The notes under the pieces: model-generated | Databases searched by the model: none | What the model saw: the letters and a program-made list of their open reading frames with translations, nothing else | Told to the model about the DNA's origin: nothing | From: Arthrobacter sp. Leaf141 | Lineage (GTDB): Bacteria > Actinomycetota > Actinomycetes > Actinomycetales > Micrococcaceae | Assembly: GCF_001424565.1 (NCBI RefSeq) | Contig: NZ_LMOL01000005.1 | Location: 331,819 to 395,818 of the forward strand | DNA length: 64,000 nucleotides | Reading direction: 5' to 3' | Program-made: the position numbers and the translations under genes | Shown here: piece by piece, positions 34,390-42,947 of the stretch | Position numbering within the stretch: the stretch's first letter is position 1 | Layout: every line of letters starts with the position of its first letter

Positions 34390-34890
34390 CTCCGCCCCCT
34401 CCACTGCGCGAGATGGCACTTAGCGGCAATGTCCGCGCCGGACATTGCCGCGAAGTGCCATCTCGCGGGCGTGAGGCGGGGCGGCGGACTGCGCCGGGAC
34501 CCTGCCGCAGCCGTGTGGCCAAGCTCACCGGCGCCGTCGTGCCCGCTGATTACCATACCTGCGGGTCCGTCCCGTACACTTGAAATATCCCCCACTCCGG
34601 AAATCCCTTATTCTTGCCCAATTTTTGAGGCAGGACTGGCAAGTGTTGGGGCCCGCGCAAGCGATGCGGGCATTTTCATAGGGAGAGCCGGCTAAAGAAA
34701 ACGCTGTACAGACTGCTGGGATAGCAGCCAAGAGATGCAGCGGGAAGTCCTGCCACGGGATTGCGAAAGCGCCGGACTTCCAGTGACCGGCCGGTCAACG
34801 TTTGCCCGGCCGCATCGTGTCACACGCACTGCGGCTCCGCTCACCTCGGGTTGTGCCGCCTGGCCCCCTATGGATGAGGAACACTTCCCT
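34390..34890 (+). other. Structured 5' leader region of the DEAD-box gene
   Basis: This 501-base gap holds the family B palindrome (34407-34467) at its left end. The remainder has several potential hairpins: GCCCGC/GCGGGC (34651-34671) followed by ATTTTC, CTGCT/AGCAG (34713-34727), GGAAGTCC/GGACTTCC (34743-34781), and the perfect palindrome TGACCGGCCGGTCA (34784-34797). A long structured leader before a cold-shock-type RNA helicase is a familiar arrangement. No promoter could be fixed confidently and no gene is seen. Confidence 0.5.
34407..34467. repeat. Long intergenic palindrome, family B copy 2
   Basis: Arms 34407-34435 and 34439-34467 (29 bp, one mismatch) begin CGCGAGATGGCACTT and close on CGC. 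It starts 17 bases past the MOSC stop codon. The sequence is unrelated to the copy at 25372, but the arm length and 3-base loop are identical. Confidence 0.94.
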
Positions 34891-37125
34891 ATGCCCGAAA
34901 ATCACAACGAACACGTCGACGCCGCTGCCACCTTCATCGAAGCCGGCGACGCCCCCGCGTTGAACACCCCCGCCGCCGAAGAAGCACCCGCTGCTGAAGC
35001 ACCGGCCGCCGAAGAGGCACCCGCCGCCGAAGAAGCGCCGGCTGCACAGGCGCCCGTCGAAGAAGCGCCGGCTGCTGAAGAAGCGCCGGCCGCTCAGGCT
35101 CCCGCCGCCGAAGAGGCCCCCGCCGCCGCCCCGGAAGCCGGCGACGACGAGGACGGCATCAAGTTCGCCGACCTCGGCATCGACGGCCGCGTCCTGGCCG
35201 CCCTGCAGGATGTTGGCTACGAGAAGCCCTCACCCATCCAGGCCGCCACCATCCCGCTGCTGCTCGAGGGCCGCGACGTTGTGGGCCTGGCGCAGACCGG
35301 TACCGGCAAGACTGCAGCCTTCGCAGTGCCGGCCCTGTCCCGCCTTGCTGAACTGCACGACCTGAACGGCCCGTCCCGCAAGACCCAGGCCCTGGTCCTG
35401 GCACCCACCCGCGAGCTCGCGCTTCAGGTTGCCGAGGCCTTCACCTCCTACGCCAAGCACATCGACGACTTCACCGTCCTGCCCGTGTACGGCGGCTCGG
35501 CCTACGGCCCGCAGCTTGCCGGCCTCCGCCGCGGCGCCCAGGTTGTTGTGGGTACCCCCGGCCGCGTGATCGACCACATCTCCAAGGGTTCCCTGGACCT
35601 GTCCGAGCTCCAGTACCTGGTGCTGGATGAAGCCGACGAAATGCTCCGCATGGGCTTCGCCGAGGACGTTGAGCAGATCTTCCAGCAGACCCCCTCGGAC
35701 CGCCAGGTGGCACTGTTCTCCGCCACCATGCCGAGCCAGATCCGCCGGATGTCCAAGCAGTACCTGAACAACCCGGCCGAGATCTCGGTGAAGTCCAAGA
35801 CCACCACCGGCGCCAACACCCGCCAGCGGTACCTGCAGGTCATGGGCCCGCACAAGCTCGATGCCCTGACCCGCATCCTCGAGGTTGAAGAGTTCGACGG
35901 CGTCATCGCCTTCGTCCGCACCAAGATGGCCACCGAGGACCTCGCCGACAAGCTGAAGGCGCGGGGCTTCCAGGCCGCCGCCATCAACGGTGACATCCCG
36001 CAGCAGCAGCGCGAGCGCACCGTTGACGCACTCAAGGAAGGCCGCATCGACATCCTCGTGGCCACCGACGTCGCGGCCCGTGGCCTCGACGTGGAGCGCA
36101 TCAGCCACGTGGTCAACTACGACATCCCGCACGACACCGAGTCCTACGTGCACCGCATCGGCCGCACGGGCCGTGCAGGCCGCTCCGGCGACGCCATCCT
36201 GTTCATGACCCCGCGCGAGAAGTACCTGCTGCGGTCCATTGAAAAGGCCACCCGCCAGCCGGTGGAGCAGATGCACCTGCCCACCGCCGAGACGGTCAAC
36301 ACCCTGCGCCTGGGCAAGTTCGCCGAAAAGATCACCGAAACCCTGGCGTCGCAGGACGTCTCGGCCTTCCGCGACCTGATCTCCTCCTACGAGGAAGAGC
36401 ACAACGTGCCGGCAGCGGAGATCGCCGCTGCACTGGCCGTCATGGCACAGGGCGGCCAGCCGCTCCTGGTCAAGGAACTGCCCGCAGCTCCCGAGTTCCA
36501 GAAGCGCGAACGCGCCAAGGACGGCTTCGGCTCCCGCGGCCCCACCCGCACCCTCACCGAGGGCAACGCCACCTACCGGATCGCCGTGGGACGCCGCCAG
36601 CGCGTTATGCCCGGTTCGATCGTTGGCGCCATTGCCAACGAAGGCGGCATCTCCTCCGCACAGATCGGCGGCATCGACATCCGCTCGGACCACTCCCTGG
36701 TGGAGCTCCCCGCGGACCTCAGCGCCGACCAGCTGAAGGCACTGTCCCGCACCCGGATCGGCGGCGAGCTGATCCACCTCGAACTGGACAACGGACGTAA
36801 GCCGTCCGGCGGCGGCGAGCGTGGCGCGTACCAGGGCAACCGCGGCGGCGACCGCGGCGGTTACTCCGGCGGCGGCAGCGGCGGCGGAAACTTCAAGGGC
36901 AACGGCGGGTTCAAAAAGGACTTCCGCAAGAACGACGGCGAGCGCTCCTCCGCTGACCGTGGCGGCCGCACGTACAGCGAGCGTTCGCAGAGCTCCTTCG
37001 GTTCCGAGTCCGGCGCCAGCCGCGGCCAGGCCAGCGACTCCCGCTTCGGCGGCCACGGCGACGGCTCCCGCAAGCCGCGCGGCGAGGGCGGCCAGCGCGA
37101 CTTCAACCGCAAGGGCAAGTGGTAA
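34891..37125 (+). CDS. deaD: DEAD-box RNA helicase (DeaD/CsdA-like)
   Basis: This 744-residue helicase unwinds RNA in ribosome assembly and mRNA turnover. A low-complexity Glu-Ala-Pro repeat region (about 20-78, EEAPAAE units) precedes the Q motif FADLGIDGRVL. Motif I AQTGTGKT, motif II VLDEADEM, motif III SAT and motif VI HRIGRTGRAG follow, then a DbpA-type RNA-binding domain (about 563-630) and an Arg/Gly/Ser-rich tail. ATG 34891 follows GAGGA; the longer frame (34735) reads through the structured leader. Typical for cold-inducible DeaD, here with a long acidic N-terminus. Confidence 0.95.
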   Translation: MPENHNEHVDAAATFIEAGDAPALNTPAAEEAPAAEAPAAEEAPAAEEAPAAQAPVEEAPAAEEAPAAQAPAAEEAPAAAPEAGDDEDGIKFADLGIDGRVLAALQDVGYEKPSPIQAATIPLLLEGRDVVGLAQTGTGKTAAFAVPALSRLAELHDLNGPSRKTQALVLAPTRELALQVAEAFTSYAKHIDDFTVLPVYGGSAYGPQLAGLRRGAQVVVGTPGRVIDHISKGSLDLSELQYLVLDEADEMLRMGFAEDVEQIFQQTPSDRQVALFSATMPSQIRRMSKQYLNNPAEISVKSKTTTGANTRQRYLQVMGPHKLDALTRILEVEEFDGVIAFVRTKMATEDLADKLKARGFQAAAINGDIPQQQRERTVDALKEGRIDILVATDVAARGLDVERISHVVNYDIPHDTESYVHRIGRTGRAGRSGDAILFMTPREKYLLRSIEKATRQPVEQMHLPTAETVNTLRLGKFAEKITETLASQDVSAFRDLISSYEEEHNVPAAEIAAALAVMAQGGQPLLVKELPAAPEFQKRERAKDGFGSRGPTRTLTEGNATYRIAVGRRQRVMPGSIVGAIANEGGISSAQIGGIDIRSDHSLVELPADLSADQLKALSRTRIGGELIHLELDNGRKPSGGGERGAYQGNRGGDRGGYSGGGSGGGNFKGNGGFKKDFRKNDGERSSADRGGRTYSERSQSSFGSESGASRGQASDSRFGGHGDGSRKPRGEGGQRDFNRKGKW

Positions 37126-37148
37126 ACGCCAGCTAGTCTGACGCTTCC

Positions 37149-37184
37149 AGGATGGGCCGGCTTTCGAGCCGGCCCATCCTTTTG
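37149..37184 (+). terminator. Terminator of the helicase gene
   Basis: AGGATGGGCCGGCT and its perfect complement enclose TTCG and are followed by TTTT. It begins 23 bases after the helicase stop codon. Confidence 0.95.
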
Positions 37185-37478
37185 CGTTAAACCAGGTCTT
37201 CAAGCGGCCGACGGCGCCCTGCCGCGCGGGTGCCGGGGCACCGGCACCCCGCGGCTCGGTGTGTGGCTCGCCACATCCCGCGGCTGGATCGCCGCCGTCG
37301 GACGTCTTTTGACGGCGCGGCACGTCGGTGCGGGGCGCCGCCAGCGGTCCCGGATGCCTGTATTGGCGCGGAAAGCGGGCCCAAGACAGGCCGCCGGCAC
37401 GGCTGTAGCGGACCCGGGGGACGGGTCCCGGCGCCGATTTGTTGGGAGCTGGAACTTCCGGTAGAGTATTTCTTCGTT
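37185..37478. other. Intergenic region before tRNA-Thr
   Basis: This is GC-rich sequence with a hairpin at 37225-37253 (CGCGGGTGCCGG and complement around GGCA) but no credible gene. Its right end holds the tRNA promoter. Overlapping open frames continue into the tRNA and were rejected. Confidence 0.5.
37439..37467 (+). promoter_or_regulatory. Probable promoter of tRNA-Thr
   Basis: TTGTTG (37439-37444) and TAGAGT (37462-37467) are separated by 17 bases, with the expected transcription start a few bases before the tRNA at 37479. Confidence 0.5.
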
Positions 37479-37550
37479 GCCCCCCTAGCTCAGTGGTAGA
37501 GCGCGTTCTTGGTAAGAACGAGGTCACCGGATCGATTCCGGTGGGGGGCT
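37479..37550 (+). tRNA. tRNA-Thr (GGT)
   Basis: A 72-base cloverleaf: acceptor GCCCCCC pairs with GGGGGGC, the D arm is GCTC...GAGC, the anticodon loop TTGGTAA gives GGT, and the T arm is ACCGGATCGATTCCGGT. The 3' CCA is not encoded. Confidence 0.97.
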
Positions 37551-37560
37551 CTGAATGAGG

Positions 37561-37607
37561 GCCTGCGTCAAGGCGGTTTTTGACCGGCTTGGCGCAGGTT
37601 TTTCTCA
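37561..37607 (+). terminator. Terminator after tRNA-Thr
   Basis: CCTGCGTCAAGGCGG and its near complement form a stem followed by TTTTTCTC, right behind the tRNA. Confidence 0.9.
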
Positions 37608-37612
37608 TTCGT

Positions 37613-37686
37613 GGCGGTGTAGCTCAGTTGGTTAGAGCGCACGACTCATAATCGTGAGGTCGGGAGATCGAGCCTCCCCACCGCTA
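37613..37686 (+). tRNA. tRNA-Met (CAT)
   Basis: A 74-base cloverleaf with acceptor GGCGGTG/CACCGCT (first pair a wobble), anticodon loop CTCATAA giving CAT, and T arm GGGAGATCGAGCCTCCC. The D arm AGTTGGTTA and the lack of the initiator-specific GGG/CCC anticodon stem point to the elongator type. Confidence 0.96.
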
Positions 37687-37695
37687 CAGGACAAG

Positions 37696-37729
37696 ACCCC
37701 CGGATCCGTCAAGGATGCCGGGGGTTTTT
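37696..37729 (+). terminator. Terminator after tRNA-Met
   Basis: ACCCCCGG and CCGGGGGT flank a 13-base loop, followed by TTTT. It ends the tRNA-Met transcript before the YidC-like gene. Confidence 0.9.
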
Positions 37730-37808
37730 GCTGTCCGGCCGGAGCCGCAGCAGTGACAAGCGCCCGGATCCGCAGTAGCTTGGCAGGAACCGGCGGCTGG
37801 GGGACTGG

Positions 37809-38594
37809 GTGGACTTTGCTGATGCGGTGCTGGCGCCGTTCAGGTGGCTTGTATCCGGCGCGTTGCTGCTTTTTCACGACGGCCTGGCCGCCGTGGGGCT
37901 GCCGGCAGAAAGCGGCTGGACGTGGACCCTGGCCATCATCGGTGTGGTGCTGGCGCTCCGGGCGGTTCTGCTTCCCTTGTTCCTGGCCCAGGTCCGGGCG
38001 CAGGAGGGGATGCGAGAGCTGCAGCCCCGCCTGAAGGCCCTGCAGGAGGGCTATGCCGGCCGCACGGATCCGGCTTCCCGGCAGTCGCTGGCAAAGGAGC
38101 AGATGGCGCTCTACAAGGAGCACGGCACCAATCCGTTTGGGGCGTGCCTGCCGTTGCTGCTCCAGGCGCCCTTCTTCCTGGCAGTATTCCAGGTGCTGTC
38201 CGGGATCCCCGTAGCAGCACGCAGCGGGGCAGGACTCGCAGCGCTGGACGCCGCGCAAGTGGTCCAGTTCGATGCCGCCGCCATTTTCGGTGCTCCGCTG
38301 TCCGCGTCCCTCCTTCATGGTGGCGGTGAGGCAGGCGCCGTTGCCCTGCTTGCTGTGGGCATGATCGTGGTGATGGCCGCCTGCCAGGTGTTGGCGCAGC
38401 GTGCTGTCCTCTCCAGGGCACTGCCTGGCAGTGCCCTGGATCCGGCCGGGCGGCTGCAACGGCGCCTGCTGTTTGTCCTGCCTCTGGTGTTCGCCGTGGG
38501 CGGGGTGTACTTCCCTCTCGGAGTGCTGGTGTACTGGACGGCTTCGAACGCCTGTACCGTGGCCCAGCAGCTGGTGATGGCCCGCAGGGCCTGA
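37809..38594 (+). CDS. YidC/Oxa1-family membrane insertase homologue
   Basis: This 261-residue protein has five transmembrane segments and the conserved hydrophilic groove loop between the second and third: FLAQVRAQEGMRELQPRLKAL and MALYKEHGTNPFGACLPLLL. It has no Gram-negative periplasmic domain. It inserts membrane proteins co- or post-translationally. The principal yidC of actinobacteria usually lies with rnpA and rpmH near the origin; this one stands beside tRNA genes and is probably a second paralogue. GTG 37809 (MDFADAVLAPFRWL) is used. Confidence 0.88.
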   Translation: MDFADAVLAPFRWLVSGALLLFHDGLAAVGLPAESGWTWTLAIIGVVLALRAVLLPLFLAQVRAQEGMRELQPRLKALQEGYAGRTDPASRQSLAKEQMALYKEHGTNPFGACLPLLLQAPFFLAVFQVLSGIPVAARSGAGLAALDAAQVVQFDAAAIFGAPLSASLLHGGGEAGAVALLAVGMIVVMAACQVLAQRAVLSRALPGSALDPAGRLQRRLLFVLPLVFAVGGVYFPLGVLVYWTASNACTVAQQLVMARRA

Positions 38595-38612
38595 GGCGGG
38601 CACAATGGGCGC

Positions 38613-39170
38613 ATGGGCCAGCTGATCTACTCCACCATCGCCTCCCTGGACGGCTACACCGCGGACCGGCAGGGCAAGTTCGACTGGGGCGCCCCGGACG
38701 CCGAGGTTCACTCCTTCATCAACGACCTTGAGCGGGAGGTGGGGACCTACCTCTTTGGCCGCCGCATGTACGCGGTCATGTCGGTCTGGGAGGACATGGG
38801 CGGCCCGGCGGATGCACCCCAGATCCAGGACTACGCCCGGATCTGGCAGGCGGCGGACAAAACCGTGTACTCGGCCACGCTGGACGCCGTGACCACCGCC
38901 CGGACCCACCTGGAGCGGGAGTTCCGCCCGGACGACATCCGCAGGCTCAAGGACGCCACGGAGGGGACCATCGGCATCGGCGGGCCCACCATTGCCGGTG
39001 CGGCGCTCTCAGCCGGGCTGGTGGACGAATGCCGGTTCTTCATCGTCCCCGTGGCCGTGGGCGGCGGGCTGCCGTTCCTGCCCGCAGGCCTGGCGGCCTC
39101 GTTTGAGCTGCTGGAACAGCGGCGGTTCGCCAGCGGCGTACTTTATCTGCGCTACGCTGTCCGTCCCTGA
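38613..39170 (+). CDS. Dihydrofolate-reductase-like (RibD_C) protein
   Basis: This 185-residue protein has a RibD C-terminal/DHFR-like fold: IYSTIASLDGYTADRQGKFD at the start, FGRRMYAVMSVWE and IGIGGPTIAGAAL, with the Gly-rich NADPH phosphate-binding turn. Such proteins are often called dihydrofolate-reductase family, but true folA lies at 56.6 kb, so this one probably reduces another substrate. It begins 18 bases after the YidC-like gene. Confidence 0.87.
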   Translation: MGQLIYSTIASLDGYTADRQGKFDWGAPDAEVHSFINDLEREVGTYLFGRRMYAVMSVWEDMGGPADAPQIQDYARIWQAADKTVYSATLDAVTTARTHLEREFRPDDIRRLKDATEGTIGIGGPTIAGAALSAGLVDECRFFIVPVAVGGGLPFLPAGLAASFELLEQRRFASGVLYLRYAVRP

Positions 39171-39185
39171 GGGCAGAATGGGTCA

Positions 39186-39842
39186 ATGACCCGAATCGCA
39201 ATCATCGGCGGCCACGGCAAAGTGGCCCTCCACCTGTCCACCCTCCTGGCGGCCGAAGGCCACACCGTCACCTCGTTCATCCGCAACCCCGACCATGGCG
39301 CCGACGTCGAGGCGACGGGCGCAACGCCGTCGGTCCTTGACGTTGAAAACTCGACGACGGCGGACCTCGCCGCCGCGTTCCAGGGCCTTGACGCCGTGGT
39401 CTGGTCCGCCGGGGCCGGCGGGGGCAGCCCGGAACGGACCTATGCGGTGGACCGTGATGCCGCCATCCGGTCCATGGAAGCGGCGGCGGAGGCCGGCGTC
39501 GACCGCTACGTCATGGTGTCCTACCTGGGCGCCGGCAAGGACCACGGCGTCCCCGAAAGCAACAGCTTCTTCGCTTACGCCGAGGCCAAGGCGGACGCCG
39601 ACGAATACCTGCGCGGCACGGAGCTGGCCTGGACCATCCTGGGCCCCGGCACCCTGACTGAAGGCCCCGGCACCGGCCGGATCGAGGTGGATCCGGATCC
39701 CGAGGGCGGCGGCGACACGTCCCGCACCAACGTGGCCATCGTCGCGGCCGCCGTACTGGACCTGCCCGCAACGGCCAAGCGGACCATCAGCTTCCGTGAC
39801 GGCTCACTGCCCGTGTCCTCGGCGCTGGAGTCGGTGGACTAA
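39186..39842 (+). CDS. NAD(P)-binding oxidoreductase-like protein (YwnB type)
   Basis: This 218-residue atypical SDR or NmrA-like protein has a Rossmann motif IIGGHGKVALHL near the N-terminus and a YVMVSYLGAG region in the middle. The catalytic Tyr-xxx-Lys is replaced by FAYAEAKADAD, where a Tyr and Lys still align. It could be a flavin-type reductase or a redox sensor. It follows the RibD_C gene after 15 bases and so is probably co-transcribed. Confidence 0.82.
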   Translation: MTRIAIIGGHGKVALHLSTLLAAEGHTVTSFIRNPDHGADVEATGATPSVLDVENSTTADLAAAFQGLDAVVWSAGAGGGSPERTYAVDRDAAIRSMEAAAEAGVDRYVMVSYLGAGKDHGVPESNSFFAYAEAKADADEYLRGTELAWTILGPGTLTEGPGTGRIEVDPDPEGGGDTSRTNVAIVAAAVLDLPATAKRTISFRDGSLPVSSALESVD

Positions 39843-39932
39843 CCACCGGCGCCCCGGCCCGGCGGATAGGGTGGACGGGGCGGCCGGAGGTTCCACCGCC
39901 TGCAGGCAGCCCCGGCTGCAGGAAGTGGGCAC

Positions 39933-41504
39933 ATGGGCCAGCTGGCACTTATCATCGGACTTCTGCTGGCCACGGTGCTCGCCGTGGGACTGGGCGACAG
40001 GCTGCGACTTCCCTACCCGGTCCTGATGCTCCTGCTCGCCGTGGGGCTGACGTTCATCCCGGGGTTCCCGGACCTGGACATCGCGCCGGAACTGATCCTG
40101 CCGATCTTTTTGCCGCCCCTGCTGTTCGCCACCGCCCAGCGAAGTTCGTGGGCCGTTTTCCGGGTCCGCTGGCGGACACTCATCATGATGGCGGTGGCCC
40201 TGGTGGTCATCAGCACCGCCGTGGTGGCCGGCGCCGCGTGGCTGATGATCCCGGGCATCGGCATCCCCGCCGCGATCGCCCTGGGCGCCATGGTGGCCCC
40301 GCCCGACCCGGTCGCCGTTGAATCCGTGGCCGGCCGGGTCCACATGCCACGCCGGCTCATCACCGTCCTGCAGAGCGAAGGCCTCTTCAACGATGCCGCC
40401 GCCATCGTCATCTTCCAGGCCGCCGTGGCTGCTGCCGTGGGCGGCACCCGGATATCGCCCGACGTCGTCCTGCAGTTTGTGATCGGTGCGGCACTTGCGG
40501 TGGTGGTGGGCGTCGCCATGGGCTGGCTGATTGCCCTGGTCACCAGGCTGGTGACCTCCATGGTGGCCCGCACCGCCGTCACCCTGGTGGTGCCGTTTGC
40601 CGCCTACATCCTCGCGGAGGAGGTGCACGCCTCGGGTGTGATCGCCGTGGTGGTCACGGCCCTGGAGATGCAGCGGCATTCCCGGCCGCAGGACGCCGCT
40701 GAGCGGGTCACCCGGACCGCGTTCTGGGACGTGGTGGAACTGCTGGTGACGGGTTTGGCGTTCGGGCTGGTGGGGCTGGAGATCCGGCAGGTCATCCACG
40801 CCGAGGGGTCCGCCATCTACGGGATGCTGGGGGTGGCCGCCGTGGTCTGCGTCCTGGTGTTTGCTGCCCGTTTCCTGTGGCTGGCCATCCTGGCCATGGG
40901 GGCCCGGAAACGGCAGAACCTGCTGCAGCCCACTTCGGCCAAGGAAGTCCTGATCCTCACCTGGTGCGGCATGCGTGGCCTGGCCACCCTGGCACTCGCC
41001 CTGGCCCTGCCGCTGACCCTGGCGGACGGGACGCCGTTCCCGGCCCGGGACCACCTGCTGGTGATTGCCTGCGCCGTGCTGCTGGCCACCCTGGTCCTGC
41101 CCGGGCTGACGCTGCCGTGGCTGATGCGGGTGCTGAACGCCTCCCAGGACGGATCCGAGGAGCGGGACGCCGCCCGGGTGCTGGCCAAGCGGGCCCAGAC
41201 GGCCGCCGTCGCTGCCCTGAAACAGCACGACCTGATGAAGGACCTGCCGCCGGAGAAGGTGGCACTGGTCCGGGAACGGATGAAGCGGCTGCACGCCGAA
41301 CTGCTGGACGGCAGTTTGCGCAACGAGCCGCTGGCGGACAAACGCGAACGTGGGCGGGAGCTGGCCATCGCCGTGCAGACCATCGCTTTGGACGCGGCCC
41401 GGCAGGAAGTGGTGCTGGCCCGGAACGAGCCGGACATGGATCCGGAAGTGGCGGACAGGGTGCTGCGGCAGCTGGACCTGCGCACCATGATCATGCCCGA
41501 ATAG
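39933..41504 (+). CDS. Na+/H+ antiporter (CPA1 family, NhaP-like)
   Basis: This 523-residue protein has about 12 transmembrane segments over the first 390 residues. The cation site is PPDPVAVESVAG (tandem Asp region) with LFNDAAAIVIFQ downstream, both hallmarks of CPA1 exchangers. The last 130 residues form a hydrophilic, helix-rich tail (EERDAARVLAKRAQTAAVAA) that is probably regulatory. It exports Na+ or another monovalent cation in exchange for protons. Confidence 0.93.
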   Translation: MGQLALIIGLLLATVLAVGLGDRLRLPYPVLMLLLAVGLTFIPGFPDLDIAPELILPIFLPPLLFATAQRSSWAVFRVRWRTLIMMAVALVVISTAVVAGAAWLMIPGIGIPAAIALGAMVAPPDPVAVESVAGRVHMPRRLITVLQSEGLFNDAAAIVIFQAAVAAAVGGTRISPDVVLQFVIGAALAVVVGVAMGWLIALVTRLVTSMVARTAVTLVVPFAAYILAEEVHASGVIAVVVTALEMQRHSRPQDAAERVTRTAFWDVVELLVTGLAFGLVGLEIRQVIHAEGSAIYGMLGVAAVVCVLVFAARFLWLAILAMGARKRQNLLQPTSAKEVLILTWCGMRGLATLALALALPLTLADGTPFPARDHLLVIACAVLLATLVLPGLTLPWLMRVLNASQDGSEERDAARVLAKRAQTAAVAALKQHDLMKDLPPEKVALVRERMKRLHAELLDGSLRNEPLADKRERGRELAIAVQTIALDAARQEVVLARNEPDMDPEVADRVLRQLDLRTMIMPE

Positions 41505-41532
41505 GACTTGATCGAATGAGGCCCGGGCGGGC

Positions 41533-42729
41533 TCAGGCCCCGATGTTTGCTGCCAGCTCCAGGTCCAGGGAGTGGCGCTCCACGTAGTCCAGGGCGCAGC
41601 GCACAGCACCCACGGTGACGATCGCGTCGCCCAGCGGCGAGACGGCCACCCGTGGGGGAGTGGCGGTGAATTCCGCCAGCCGCTCCGTGATGGGGGCCAG
41701 GAGTACACCGGCCGAGCCGGCCACGGCACCGCCGATGACCACCAGCTCGGGGTTCAGGAATGTGCCCACGGCGCCTACCACCCGGGCCATCCGGTCTGCG
41801 ATCCGGTCCAGGATCCGTACCGCCACGGCGTCTCCAGCCGCAGCGGCGGCGAAAACCTGCTCCGCGCCGGCTTGCCGGCGCAGGCTGGTGCTGGCGCCGG
41901 CGGCCAATTCCGCCGCTGCCCAGTCCCTGGCGAGGGCGGCGATGCCGAACGTGTCGCCCACGCCTTCCACCATGTCCAGGAACGCCAGCTCGCCGGCGCC
42001 GCCGGACAGGCCGTGCAACAGCCGCCCGCCGTCCACAATGCCGGCGCCCAGCCGCTCGCTGCCCAGGATGACCACCACGTCCTCCACGCCCATGGCTGCC
42101 CCGCGCCACCGGTCGCCGAGCGCCGCGAGGTTGGCGTCATTTTCCAGCAGGACCTTCCAGCCGTGCCGGTCGCGCAGGGCGTCGCGGAGCCCGACGTCGA
42201 ACAATCCCCAGAACCGCTGGCTGAGCAACACCTCACCGTGCCGGTCCACGGGGGCGGCGATGCCGGCGCACACGGCCAAGACCGAGTCCGGGGTGGCGCC
42301 CACGGACTCGAGAACCCGCAGGGCGGTGCTGTCAATGACGGTGATGCGTTCCCCGGCGGAGATTTCCGCCCCGGCAAAGGCTGAGGTGGCACGGCCCAGG
42401 ACCTTACCGCGGAGATCGGCCACCACCACGGTGGCTTTGGAGATACCTACGTCCATCCCCAGCACGCAGCCGGCTTGTTCATCCAGCTCGAAGCGGCGGG
42501 CAGGCCGGCCTTTGCGGTAGTCCCCGTGGGCGCGCTGGTTCTCGAGTTCCCGGAGCCAGCCGCGCTGGACCAGCTCGTCGCACACGGAGATGGCCGTGGC
42601 CCGGGTCAGGCCGGTGGCGGCCATGATCTCGGTGACGGTCACGGCGGCCGAGGCGCGCATATAACCGAGGACTGCTCCGGAGCTGACGCGCCGCAGCAGC
42701 TGGGGCGTCGCCGCTGTGCTGTCCATCAT
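41533..42729 (-). CDS. ROK-family transcriptional regulator
   Basis: This 398-residue protein has an N-terminal winged helix (about 18-70, AVTVTEIMAATGLTRATAIS) and a ROK domain with VLGMDVGISKATVVVAD (ATP/sugar motif) and LSGGAGELAFLDMV. The Cys-rich zinc motif of many ROK proteins is absent here. ATG 42729 follows GGAAGG. It diverges from an alpha-glucosidase gene and most likely represses it in response to a sugar. Confidence 0.9.
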   Translation of the reverse strand: MMDSTAATPQLLRRVSSGAVLGYMRASAAVTVTEIMAATGLTRATAISVCDELVQRGWLRELENQRAHGDYRKGRPARRFELDEQAGCVLGMDVGISKATVVVADLRGKVLGRATSAFAGAEISAGERITVIDSTALRVLESVGATPDSVLAVCAGIAAPVDRHGEVLLSQRFWGLFDVGLRDALRDRHGWKVLLENDANLAALGDRWRGAAMGVEDVVVILGSERLGAGIVDGGRLLHGLSGGAGELAFLDMVEGVGDTFGIAALARDWAAAELAAGASTSLRRQAGAEQVFAAAAAGDAVAVRILDRIADRMARVVGAVGTFLNPELVVIGGAVAGSAGVLLAPITERLAEFTATPPRVAVSPLGDAIVTVGAVRCALDYVERHSLDLELAANIGA

Positions 42730-42764
42730 CGTCTTGACCTTCCGATTGCCTGCCCGCCATAATA

Positions 42765-42800
42765 CTTGAACAACTAAATTTAGAATCAAAATAAATCGTT
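42765..42800. promoter_or_regulatory. AT-rich control region between ROK and alpha-glucosidase genes
   Basis: A conspicuously AT-rich stretch contains the perfect 10-bp palindrome CTAAATTTAG (42774-42783) 45 bases upstream of the ROK start. This is where divergent promoters and a ROK operator are expected. The exact -35/-10 pair was not fixed. Confidence 0.55.
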
Positions 42801-42947
42801 GGCCGCGGGATGGTGCTGACTCTGGCCAGGGCCCGGCCCGCGTCCTTAAGCCGTTTCCCGATGGTTTACAGCCCGCCCGCGGATAGGTACTGTCCGAAGA
42901 GACGGCAAAGCCACCACAAAACCCCCACTTAAGAAAAGGAACCTCCC

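Noticed and set aside
34560..34620. Sigma-70-type promoter TTGAAA...TATTCT before the helicase leader
   Set aside because: The spacing is 23 bases, too long for a standard promoter, so it was not listed.
35230..37608. 792-codon minus-strand open frame opposite the DEAD-box helicase gene
   Set aside because: It is a GC-bias shadow. The protein is repetitive Gly/Ala/Val/Asp with no domain, it runs across the tRNA-Thr gene, and the plus strand carries a complete helicase.
39804..41729. 641-codon minus-strand open frame opposite the Na+/H+ antiporter
   Set aside because: His/Gly/Gln-rich shadow without domain or ribosome-binding site; the antiporter on the plus strand is clear.
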